Shown here piece after piece: positions 22,073-32,700 of a DNA stretch of 64,000 bases. The translations under genes were made by a program, and so were the position numbers. The DNA lies in the NCBI GenBank assembly GCA_029216955.1, contig JANAVB010015604.1:62001-126000 (forward strand), read 5' to 3'. Position 1 is the first letter of the stretch, and each line of letters starts with the position of its first letter. This DNA comes from Iris pallida. Taxonomy: Eukaryota > Streptophyta > Magnoliopsida > Asparagales > Iridaceae. The notes beneath the pieces were generated by a model that searched no databases, was not told where the DNA came from, and saw only the letters and a list, made by a program, of their open reading frames with translations.

Positions 22073-22849
22073 TTGTTTTACACCAAGGCAGGATAGACTT
22101 CGTTTTACGCCTAAAATAGATTCACGCTGACACGAATAAACGTGAGCGTAGAGTTTAATATTATACAGACACGTATAAACGTGGGCGTAGAGCTGATACT
22201 ACACGAGCACGTATGAACGTGGGCGTAAGGAACCTCAAGAACTCCAAATTCTATGAAACCTTCAATCTAGGCCAAAAATGGGACTTCCAAAGACCAAAAT
22301 AGGGTATAACGAAATTCTCTACAACATGCAACAACCAAAACTTGAAAATAATAAAGTTTGGAAGATCAAAATCCAAGAAATCCGAAAATGCAGCAAACTT
22401 AGATCTACAAGAAATAAACCATGGAAATTGAAAATGCTAAGTACTAAAGTGTCTTAGAATCTCGTGAGGAAAATAATAGAACAACAAAAATGGAGTTCCT
22501 CCATGAAGCAAATTGCACTTGCCTAAGCCTCTCTCTTGGTAGGTGGAGAGATTTATAAGAAAGAAGAAGGAGTAAATGGAAAAGTAAGAAAGTAATGAAG
22601 AGAAAGAAAGGGTTGGAGGGTTTATAAAGAGGGGTTCTCTCATAATGAACCGAAAGCCCAAATCAAACCAAGCCAAGCCAAAATAAACCAAACCAAGCCA
22701 AACTAAGACCAAACCAAGATATGCCATGATGGACCTAAACAAGATTAAACCAAAATTAGCTAGCAAGATAGGAGAAATAAAAATATGTGTCAGGATTCCG
22801 TATACGTATACTGGAAATACGTATAACGAAAAATGGGGGTGACAGTAAC

Positions 22850-25800
22850 TGACAACTCACTAATATGTTACACGGGCACGAACATGAACAGTACGGGGCA
22901 CGATGATACGGACACGATGGTTATTTTGGTACATTTTAGAGTGTCATGTCCAATGTTTGTCCGAAACGACACAACACGGACACGTATAAATAATCTTGTA
23001 TTCAGCTTGTTGGCTTTATCCTATTCAAGGTTAAAACTCGTGTAAATAGTGGAGCGGTGATGGTGATATGGCTGTAACGTTCAACATAACAACTACAAAA
23101 TTGGAGATTTAGTTAGAAATTTTTTTGTAAATCTAGTAGACAGGACATGTACAATATGTATTTTTCAAATCCAGGGGACTGCAGAAAGCTAATGTTGAAG
23201 TAAATCTGATTCCTCTCATATATCTTGAAAACAAAGCTCAAATGTTCCAGCCATCTTCTGTATGGTGAGATATCTTGAAAACAAAGTGAACTGAATCACT
23301 GCATTTGGGGATCAAGTGCGTAAAAACTGTATTTTAATTTTACTTTCTGGTTGTTTAATTAAAAAAGTCAAGATTACATTATATTTTCCAGTTTTGCTTT
23401 CTAGTCGTTTAATTAAGAAAGTTGAGATTACATTATATTTTCAACTGTTACCATGTAAGTGATGGCTCTAACTTTTCGAGATCCTGTTGGTATCTACTAT
23501 AATCATGCTATGATCTTGGATTACATTGGCAGTGATGGCTATGGTCTCTCGTACATGTTTCAGTCGAGATGGCAACAATGATATAAGCTGTCCCCTTGTG
23601 AATTCACAATCATATATACTTGTAGTCCGACACAACACAGACACAAGGATAAAATATAAGTCACATTCACAATCATAAGTTAAGGATGTATCAAAATACA
23701 TTCTTAACTTGTGAATTCAATACCAAAAAAAAGTCATGAATTTCATACTGAGAAGCTGAAGGCAAAGAAAAGGTTCGACCAACCACTAAAGACGGTTTGC
23801 TCGGCGTATTGAGGCAGTTGCATCCGAGTCTAATACTGATGTACCCAGTTACTTGTTCTCCTCTCTTTGCCTCTTTCGACTCTTGGGCTATCAATTTTTT
23901 TTGGTATCTATATCTATGAATGAGACATCTAACTACAGTAATATGTTTGCATAAGTTAATATGTATTTGGATACACTGTTAATTATATACTTGGTAATAT
24001 TGTTTAGGTTACCTCATAGTGAAAGTTGTAAACTGTTAGTTTTTGTAAGAAGATTATTTTTCTTGACTGAGAAATTTTTTCTATTACATTTGAAAGTTAT
24101 GAACAAGAATTTGGAGCAAGAAACGACCATTTCTCGGCTGGAAAAGTGAATTTTATTGTTGTTGATGGTCAGACTCTTGATGGTAAGTCATCTCTTCATA
24201 AACCATTAAAGAAAATCCATACAAATCTTAATTATTATGTGCGTTAAAAGTCGAGAACTGTATCATCATCAATCACCTTTTCCCATATTTTCGGGAAACT
24301 GAAGATTAAAAGACAATAGAGAAATCGGAAGTTCAATTATCATAGTATTTTCAGATAGTGTATTAGACAAAGTTTGTATATAAATTGATTATCTGAAGTA
24401 ATTTTTAATACAAAAATATTCATTATGCCTTGTAATATTGTAGTTAGATATCAGCATTTCTGTTTTAAGACATCGTAACTTAACAAATTGGTTTGGCTTA
24501 TTAAAGTTGATATTCATTTTTTTTAAATTGGTTTGATAATTTTATTTTAAGTTGGTTTGTCTTATTAAAAAATATTATAGTACTGTTGATGAAACTTTAT
24601 AGCTCTTTGCAATAAAAGTGATCCTTCTCTCTGATCTATCAGGATAGTAGTTTGAGTAAGATATATATCCTTGCTTGTTTCGTTTCACTTGTTGAAAAAA
24701 ATTTAGGTGTTGACTGTGCAGGACCTGCCCAAAAGAAGCAGACATCCTTGTCATGGGATTTTATCAAAAATGTATCCAAAGGTATGTGATATTTCTAAGA
24801 CAATATATTTAGCATAATAATCCTTGTGTATTTGGCAGATGTGTTTGAAGTTTTTTTCATCCGACAGAATACTGAATTAAGGGCCCAAAATGAAATAAAA
24901 AAAATTAAATTCTTGTCTTATTTTCCTTGTTTGCCCCTCTCTTTATGCATGAAATAGAATACATATTTACTGTATTGATGCTTAATGTGTTTCTTTCATT
25001 ACACTTGATTGTATACATTGATACACTATTGTAAAAAGTTTAGCTATAATTTTTACTGCATACATTGATACACTATTGTACTGCACATGGCTGATGCTCT
25101 AATCTTACACTACATGACTATATTATATACTGCACAATGTTGAGAAAAATTAGCAAGCATTTTCATATAATGATGATAATGTCCATCCTTTGAGAGTAGA
25201 TCCACTATAGATGCCACAATGGATGCCTCAAGGCTAAATTTAGTTTTGTCCATTTATGCAATAGCATTAAGCATAACAGAATCGGAAGAGTAACCATCTT
25301 TCTTCACTGAAAAAATAACTCATCAAATTTATCCAACAACCCTTCTTTAATAAGGCCTTTCATCATTATAGTGTATGTTACAACATCGGGTGACTACGTC
25401 ATTTCTTTTGCGTCAGCAACTCTTCTAGCTTGTATATTAATAAGCCCTGACTTGAATCCTAGGTTTAACTTTCCCTTATGATAGAGCCCAAACCAAGCCC
25501 TCCCTTTACTGCATTGTACTGATTTCATAAACCCCCAACTGGTTACTCCATTCTGTGGATAGTTTGATATGGACTTGTATGTTAAGTGTCAACATATGAA
25601 AAAGATAAAACTTTCAAACTGATCTAGTTCCTAAAGATGAGTATGCATATTTGTATGTATTTGGGGCACTTATTAAGTTCATGTCTACATCCATAATAGA
25701 TTTGTAAGGACAATATTGTTCTCTTGTTTACTTATTGGTCAACAAGCTCATTAACATAAATTGGTAACTTGTGCTTTTGTTCTCTTTTTCTCTCAGGAAC

Positions 25801-26146
25801 TACATAGAAAATAAATGTGCTGTGAATAGGGGGGATGTGCACCGGCCGGGTTTGCTATATATCTTGGTTTTACTTGTATAATTTTTAGTTTTGGATGTTT
25901 AAGATGTATGAAAACTACATACCTTGGTTGAATATGTTTGTGGTTGGACAAGTGCTAGATGTTTATAGTTGGACGTGTTGGATGTATTGGAAGTTTGTGA
26001 TGTATGAACAATATACAGTTTATTAATATAAAAATTAGATTTTGTAGTTATTTGATGTATATTTATCTTCTGGATTATTGATACTATGTGTGTTTGATTC
26101 ATATTATATAATTATAAATAGAATTTTTGCTATATAAAATTTAGCT
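22850..26146 (+). other. CACTA interior: AT-rich intron-like DNA, one exon-like piece
   Basis: The sequence resumes right after the second GTAAC as ACTGACAACTCAC, the expected continuation of the pyruvate-kinase intron. No later pyruvate-kinase exon was found. At 24722-24780 a short open stretch (QKKQTSLSWDFIKN) is bounded by TGTGCAG and GTATGTG, good splice-site matches, but its origin is not recognised. The rest is AT-rich with no gene. Confidence 0.5.
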
Positions 26147-26475
26147 TCTCTTGACGGTTATAAAACGTCAACAATTAACTCAATCCTGCTGCAAGTGGAC
26201 TTTTCTTGACGGCTAATAGCCGTCATCTAGGCCAGAGTCAAAAAACGTTTTCGTCTCCATTGACGGTTTCTAGAACTACTATCTTGACGGCTAAAAACAG
26301 TCAAAAAAATTACTTAATATGACGGCAAAAAACCGTCAAGAAAAGCCATGCCAGCGACCATAAAAAACGGGGGTTTTTTTTCTTGACTCCGGTCTAGTTG
26401 ACGGATCTGCAACCGTCAAGATACCCATTTCTTGACGGAGAATCCCCGTCAAGAAAAGCCCTTATTCTTGTAGTG
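26147..26475 (+). repeat. CACTA right subterminal and terminal repeats
   Basis: At least ten CTTGACGG or CCGTCAAG motifs in both orientations, ending in TTCTTGTAGTG, the inverse of the left end. Confidence 0.85.
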
Positions 26476-26790
26476 ATAAGGTTCAAAACCAATTTCATAC
26501 ACATGTAAAATTGGGAAAGAGCAAGAAGCAGGCATCATCTATGTAATTACACCTTCTTTCGAAGGGGCCTGGTTGTAGGTATGCCAGCAATCACAGGTAG
26601 TCTTAGAGATATCCAATGTTTGGACCAGATTTAAGGATTTGAGCATAACAGAACATATGAAGCTGTTATTCTATAGAATACGATCCCCAAAGGCAACCGA
26701 TAAGAGAAGTGCTTAAATCCAAGAAGTTTTTTTACCTTAAAAATTAATATTGAAAAGAATACAACAATAATATGTTAAAAGAGTGATTAC

Positions 26791-26946
26791 CTATTTGCAG
26801 CCTCCTCAGATATGAATTCAATAAATGCAAAGCCCTTGCAAATAGGATCCCTAGTCTTACGATTCCCAGAAACTGACGGGCTTATTTTAACAATACCAGA
26901 AAATCCCTTAAAAGTAGCCTGTAGATCCCTGTGTATGTTCTTCTTC
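26791..26946 (-). pseudogene. Captured RNA-recognition-motif exon
   Basis: The minus-strand frame reads GFSGIVKISPSVSGN, KTRDPICKGFAFIEF, EEAANR. KGFAFIEF is a good RNP1 octamer, and the spacing from the preceding strand fits an RRM beta2-loop-beta3. The last codon is followed by GTAATC at 26790-26785, a canonical 5' splice donor, so this is an exon lifted with its intron, as in Pack transposons. RRM proteins bind RNA; the parent gene cannot be named. Only about 50 residues of the domain are present. Confidence 0.7.
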
Positions 26947-26975
26947 TGCTTCAGCACTACAGTCCTTCACTTAAG

Positions 26976-27134
26976 TAGGACTGCCAGGACCCTGACAGTC
27001 CTACACTTAAGTAGGACTGCCAGGACCCTTGCAGTCCTAATTGAAACTTGCTGTGATAGCAAGTTTCAATTAGGACTGTCAGGGTCCTGGAAGTCCTACT
27101 TAAGTGTAGGACTGCCAGGTCCCTGGCAGTCCTA
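26976..27134 (+). ncRNA. Long near-perfect hairpin, 77 bp arms, 5 nt loop
   Basis: Arm 26976-27052 is the inverse complement of 27058-27134 with about 6 mismatches in 77 by direct comparison; the loop is GTGAT (27053-27057). Each arm is built from AGGACTGCCAGG / CCTGACAGTCCT palindromes joined by CACTTAAG. The structure resembles a long hairpin or proto-miRNA precursor. Whether it is transcribed is unknown. The call as ncRNA is inference from structure. Confidence 0.5.
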
Positions 27135-27216
27135 CCCCTGATATTTCTACTTAAGAGCTCTGGAATGGTGAGATTTGAGCTCCCCGTGAAATCTGAAGTT
27201 GGGTTAATAAGATACA

Positions 27217-27353
27217 TTAGGACTGTCTGGCCTGTGGCAGTCCTAATGTAAAGTAGGATTGTCACAGTCCCTGCAGTCCTCTTTCACAAGAGTACTACAT
27301 GGACTATTGCAGTCCTACTTTATATTAGGACTGCCACAGGCCAGACAGTCCTA
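27217..27353 (+). repeat. Second long inverted repeat of element A
   Basis: The segment from 27217 (AGGACTGTCTGGCCTGTGGC, then AGTCCTAAT and TAAAGTAG) pairs with the inverse complement of 27313-27353. Arms are about 37 bp with about 2 mismatches, separated by roughly 60 nt that hold two further small AGTCCT palindromes. Confidence 0.8.
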
Positions 27354-27889
27354 CTGTACTCAAACTCGACTGTATCAGCCGAACGACCAAAACAAGATGC
27401 TCGTTTGTCGTATTTTAGGGTTAGAGTTTCAAAAAAATATAGATTTGTCGTATTCAAAAATTTCTTTCATGAACCTTAAAGAGATTCTAAACCTAATTTA
27501 TCAAAACTATTTAGAGAATTAAAATTATTCTAGGGTTTTGAATATAATGTAGAAAATTCTTGAAGAAATTAGGGAAGAACGTTCCTAGATTCCGGTTGCT
27601 TCGACTTACGTGTTATCTCTTAGAATTTAGGAATGTTGTTGAAGAAATCTTGGTGGAGGAATTGGGAGTGGAGTGGTGGAGGAGAAGAAAGTAGGATTTT
27701 GGGAGAGTGTCACTCCCATTTTTCGTTATACGTATTTCCAGTATACGTATACGGAATCCCGACCTGTAGTTAGACTTGTCTTGCTTAGCTTGATCCTGGT
27801 TTAATCTTGCATGACTTGGTTTATTTTGACTTGGATTCGGCTTGGGTTGGTTTGTTTTGGTTTAGGATGGTTCATTATAAACCCAACCC

Positions 27890-29272
27890 TGTTTGCCATT
27901 GATTGTAAAAGAACAGAACAATTATCGGAGGACTGAACTTAGACTCACAATACAAACTCGCTCGTACAAAGAAAGCCTAGGAACAAAAACCTAGGTACAG
28001 CAGACTAAGTACGATTGTTTATTTTTGATTCTGGGGGGTGACGATAGAGGCTCGGGAAAGCGACGGCCGCTCTGCCATACTCCTTGGACAATCAGTATGT
28101 AGCCTTGGCTCGGGGAAGATCTGCTTGGCGTTGACGAAGAAACGCTCTTCTTGCTCTCCTCGGATTGCTCTCCTGGCTTCTCTCTCTCTGTAATTATCAA
28201 GAAGAAAGGGGGAGCTCTCTCTGTGTAGATCTCTCTCTTCTTATTTTTTTTATTCTTTTGTTGCCGACCTCTCCTCTCTCTCTTTTTTTTCTTTTTTTTC
28301 AAGGGAATGATGCTGGCTATTTATAAGAGTGGGGGGTGATCATTAGGGTTTGCTAATGATTATCTGTTTAAAATGTCGGCGCTCCTTCATTCTATCTGAA
28401 CCCTTGATCCTGATTACAGTAAATCTCGGCCATTAACGCGGATAGCATCCTATCTCATGAGCAATTAATGCTAGCTGCTTTAAATCCTCGTGATTGATTA
28501 TGCCAATGTCTGATTGCTCTCCACGTGTCCCATTAGCTTGATGATAAATGATATGCCCTGATCTCAGTAATTATGACGATGATGTCAAATATATTTGTTG
28601 AGATTCGGTTAAATCTCTTATTGATCCCATGCCACGTGTCTTAATTATGAGTCCTGTCAGAGCCGCATAGGATTGACTATCCTCGAACCGCAGAGAGATA
28701 CTCTTTGTAAGCCGCATAGGACGATGCTTCATCGAGCCGCATATGTATAATCTTTGTGAGCCGCATGAGCTGGTGTTGTATTGGGCCGCAGGGAATGTGT
28801 TCTCAGGGAGCCACATGAGCTAGTGTTGTATTAGGCCGCAGGGAACGTGTTCCCAGGGAGCCGTATGAGCTAGCGTTGTATTGAACCGCATGGAACGGGT
28901 TCTCAGGGAGCCGCATATGACTGATTGCCACGTGGCAATCTGGGACTTCTGACGGATTTGGTCAGAGATTTTCTTCTTTTCCCGAGGAGTCAGTCATTAT
29001 GGCAAGGCCATTATGAAACTTTATGTCAGGGCCGCCACAGTGAATCGTGCTGGAACAATAAATGAGGCCACTCCTCAAACGACCAGCTGTAGGGAAAGAT
29101 CACATATGGCGTCCATCGAGCCGCATATGCCTTGCTGAACCGTATACGCTCCCGAGCCGCATGCGATTGAGAGTCTTCTTTGAACCGCATAGGGCCGCTC
29201 CTGGGTGGACCGCATAAGCTTCTTACTCAGAGCCGCATGGATCATTATTCTAATATTTTCCATGCTTCTACA
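27890..29272 (-). repeat. Tat 3' LTR, 1383 bp
   Basis: The minus strand opens TGTAGAAGCATGG and closes GGCAAACA. Contains about 50 bp units (GAGCCGCATGAGC, TTGTATT, GGCCGCAGGGAA) repeated three times around 28755-28910, and many GCCGCAT motifs. Confidence 0.95.
28664..29245. repeat. GCCGCAT motif cluster in Tat LTR
   Basis: GCCGCAT or ACCGCAT/GCCGCAG variants occur about every 20-50 bp. More copies continue past the LTR near 29344, 29395, 29412, 29984, 30040, 30193, 30244 and 30269, including inside intron 1 of the antisense gene. The 5' LTR copy (45115-45690) has the same set. Confidence 0.88.
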
Positions 29273-29285
29273 GGACCCCCTTCAA
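29273..29285 (-). promoter_or_regulatory. Polypurine tract of Tat element
   Basis: The minus strand reads TTGAAGGGGGTCC immediately before the 3' LTR's TGTAGAAG. Confidence 0.8.
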
Positions 29286-29619
29286 AGTTTTCAATTTTGT
29301 AAAAATTAGAATACTTTGAACAAGAAGCATGGCCCCGTTCATGCCGCATAGGATTTTTCTGTCTGCCTGAGCTTTCTAACCGCATAAGTGCCTTAGCCGC
29401 ATAAATTCATCTGGCCGCATAAACTTGTTGCCATGTGTCTTGAACACGTGTGCAAATCTTCATTAAGTACCTTTGATTTGATTTAACGCCACCTTTTGGG
29501 GGAGGATCCCAAGAGTCGGTTTTACCTTGACCGAAGTGTTTTGCCTTTATTTTTTGGGGGCGGCGCGTAATCCGAGGCATACTCCGAGACGTCTATTCGT
29601 TTCGTGAGTCTCTTTTGCC

Positions 29620-29629
29620 TATAAATAGG
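29620..29629 (+). promoter_or_regulatory. TATA box of the antisense gene
   Basis: TATAAATAGG, 109 bp upstream of the ATG at 29729, with a pyrimidine-rich CTTTACCTTCTCTCTTTG leader between. It lies outside the LTR and points opposite to the retrotransposon's own transcript. Confidence 0.65.
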
Positions 29630-29728
29630 AGTCTTTAAGCCTCTTGGGGCTTTTCTTTACCTTCTCTCTTTGCTCTGATCCTCTATTTGCCGTCTTTGCT
29701 CTTCGTCTTCTTCCTTTAGCAACCGACA

Positions 29729-32700
29729 ATGGCTCCCAAGAAAGCTGCAGCATCGAAGGCCGCTAAGGGTAAGGCAGTTGCTTCTACGGCGACTGCGGCG
29801 GCGAACGTGGTCGCCCCTCCGCCGATCATTGCGCACTCTATCCATCCCGATGTCCACCCGTCTATCGCTGGTAAGAGATCGTCTGAAAACCCTAACTGTC
29901 GCCATGGCTCTGCTACATACTTTATGCACAAGCCACGTATACGGGACTTTATTGATGGGACTGCATGAGCCCTTCGTCTTATGGGGCCGCATGAACTTTT
30001 TTATACCCGATCTGAGTTTGCATACGTGTTTTTGATTTGGGCCGCATAAGCGTTGTTCACTTTTTTTGAACCGCAGAAATTCGTCTGTTCACGTCAGCTC
30101 GCATGAATCTGACTCTGTAGGCGTGCTTAACTTGAACCGCATGGATCTATAAGTTCTTCTGGTCTTGAGTTGTATGAACTCGGCTAACTCGGAGCCGCAT
30201 GAGGCTATGATGCACTGAACCGCATATACGTATCTAATGCTGAGCCGCATGAAGCTGTAACGAGCCGAGCCGCATAGGCTCAGATGACCTTTCCAATGTT
30301 TCTGTTTTTTTGACTACCTTCTAACCTCGTTTCTTTCATATTTTTCCAGTGAACTTGCCCGTCAATCCTGCTGGGGAACTTATGGTAGGCTCGCGTCAGT
30401 TTGCCTCGGGCGTTCATCGGGATGACTTAGTTCGTCAAGTGTCCGAACAGCTACTTGTTGATGAACCTTTGGAGCGACTAAATGCTATCAGGGTTCAATC
30501 CTTTCAGTTCCTTGTTGATATGATAAGCTCTGGGCAGTCTGACGGGAAGTATCTGAAATCGGTCTTCCTCTTTGGGGATGCGTTGGTTGTAGAAAACTCC
30601 CGAGTGTTGGATGTTTCGGAGAGTTAGGATTTTGACCTGGACGGGATGCCGATTCACATCCCTATTATGAAGCGCCATTTCCCTTTTGAGTGGTTCAATA
30701 TGATCGTTCTGGATAGGCAGATGTCGGACACCCTCACTCCAACCAGAGCGGGGACGTTTGTTGGTAATATCCGTTATAACAGAGCCACTGGGTCAGTGCG
30801 CGCAGTCAAAGATCCGGCCAGTCGGTCCGTGATGGGGTTAGTTCCAGGTACCTTCATCAACACCCCTAGTCCTAACTTTTCATTCTTCCAGGCTGATACC
30901 TTCCTGAGTCAGCTTGCTCGTAAAGGGTCCTATCCTATTGGTAGGTTGGTCCTGCCGAGCTGGGTACACCCCATTCCTCCATGGGCTAATCTGTCCTCAT
31001 GGATCCTACAAAAGTATGAAGAGTTTTTGTGGGGAGTCAACCTTTATGAAGCTATACGGGGTACCAGCCACGGGTTGCCCGTTAATAAGCCACTGTTCAT
31101 GGCCCTTTTGGAGATGTACAATCATCGAATGGGGACCTTTTTTACCCCTGTTGGAGAATTAGGGCTCGCTCTTCACGAGATGTATGCTGTCTCCAAGCTC
31201 CCCTGGGGGGATAAACCCTTCGAAGTGTATACGCCGACGAATGAGGAGCTCCAAGATTTGGATCAGCGATTCCCCGGTTTCGTCACCGTGTATCAAGAAT
31301 TATTATGCCATCATAGCACCTGTCATCGGACGACTATCCAGAAAAATGATAGCTCGGAGGGGGACTCTCCCCATACTAAATCTTGGGTTGCATACCTTTT
31401 CATATTTAGCGCGGCTGGCCGGGTTACTTCCCGAGATCGTTTAACTCCTAAAGAAGTGGAGGTCTTGATGTCGACTGCCAGGAGGTCAAAGTCTCAAAGT
31501 GACAGGTTCGGGAGCCAGATTGACTCCTTTAGCTACTTTCGTTATGGTACTCGGCGGTTGTCAGAGAAGGCACTCTTGGCCGGATTTTTAATGGTGTGGC
31601 TGCGCAATTACGTGGTCTCAGGAGGGGCAGGCTCTATTGAGAGGATCAGTCGCCACTTCATTCTTCCTGCCGTGAAGTTGGCCTTTGGGGTCAGGCTGGC
31701 CCTCCTTCCTGCCATGGTGTGCAGTATTCAACATGGTCTTCGCGCCATCTCGTCCAAGGTCATTTCTCGTGACGTGGCAATGGATTTTGACGTGTAGAAT
31801 TGCCTTACCATTACTTGCTGGGATGGCTATTGCTGCATTATCAATCCTTGATGAGACCCGGGATGGGAGATGGCGTTACATGTGATGACGCATTTCTTTT
31901 CAAGTATCACCACCAGCCTTGGGAATGTAGTACCATACCGGCGTGTCGGAGGATGCTGGCGAGGGTGGATGGGTACAATTTCTTCGTATCCGTTCCTCGT
32001 TTCACTGATCAAGAGGTGAAGAGTGTTCATGTTGATGGGCTCGGACCTCCTCATTTCTTGCCTGAAAAGATGCGTTTCTGGTTGCGCAATATTCGCCCGG
32101 CGCATCTAGTTTACCGGAATCGCACCACTGTGTATTTGGAGCCCTACTTGCCTAGTAGGTTTGCCCGTCAATTTGGGTATAGTCAGCTATTCCTCGGGCG
32201 CCCCTGTTCTCACCTGGGATTTGAAGGCAGCATTCTTGATGGTATCAGAGCATGGAGCTACTATGACACCTGTCATACTCGGACTAGCTTCTTGGTCCCT
32301 GCCGCAAATGTGATGGATGAAATCCTGCATATGGCAGCCCTGTATCATGTCACGACGAATCCACCTCCCCTCGATTTTGACTTGAGGACTAGCTTCATTG
32401 TGGGCACTCGCCTAGCGGAGAAGGCTATGACGTCGAGAGCAAAGAAGAAAAGGACGAATAGGGTTCCTTCGTCCGATTCCGAATCCTTTGACACAATTGA
32501 GGAAGATAATGAGCGGGACGGCGAAGACTCCTTTTCTTCGGGTGATGGAATAATGGTGGGCCAGCCTCCCGTTATGGCGGCTGAGATGGTGACGGAACAA
32601 CCGTCGGCCGTATTTGACGAAGCAGTGGGCCCGTTACCGTCTGCGTCGGAGGAGGTACGGGTAGATCTATCGCCCGCCATGCCTGGTCCTTCGCGTAAAC

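Larger units (their letters stand above)
9262..22844 (-). mobile_element. Complete but decayed Tekay chromovirus (minus)
   Basis: A 5 bp target duplication GTAAC (9257-9261 and 22845-22849) bounds it. On the minus strand: 5' LTR (22844-16417, itself carrying a solo LTR), gag, protease, RT, RNase H, integrase, chromodomain, polypurine tract, 3' LTR (11415-9262). Without the nested LTR it is about 10 kb. No initiator-Met primer-binding site is evident after the 5' LTR, so that segment is probably lost or diverged. It inserted on the splice donor of the pyruvate-kinase exon inside the CACTA. Confidence 0.93.
16417..22844 (-). repeat. Tekay 5' LTR interrupted by solo LTR
   Basis: The two parts, 16417-16792 and 20376-22844, sum to about 2.85 kb, matching the solo LTR at 27708-48387. 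The minus strand opens TGTCACCCCCATTTTTCG and closes GGAACGTGACA. Confidence 0.92.
8038..26475 (+). mobile_element. Pack-CACTA transposon with captured pyruvate-kinase gene piece
   Basis: Left end CACTACAAGAAAAATGAC and right end the complement of CACTACAAGAATAAGGGC, flanked by a 3 bp target duplication ATA (8035-8037 and 26476-26478): the diagnostic CACTA signature. Both subterminal regions are packed with TTGACGG/CCGTCAA motifs. With the nested Tekay element removed it is about 4.85 kb. No transposase (TNP2) is visible. Cargo: a 5'-UTR-like stretch and two exons of plastid pyruvate kinase, then AT-rich intron-like DNA. Confidence 0.93.

Noticed and set aside
24722..24780. Possible BED-finger or other transposase exon in the CACTA (SLSWDFIKN)
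   Set aside because: Too short and lacks the zinc ligands; only splice-site resemblance supports it.
29657..29992. 111-codon minus-strand frame under exon 1 of the antisense gene
   Set aside because: Shadow of exon 1 and intron; low-complexity Arg/Ser composition.
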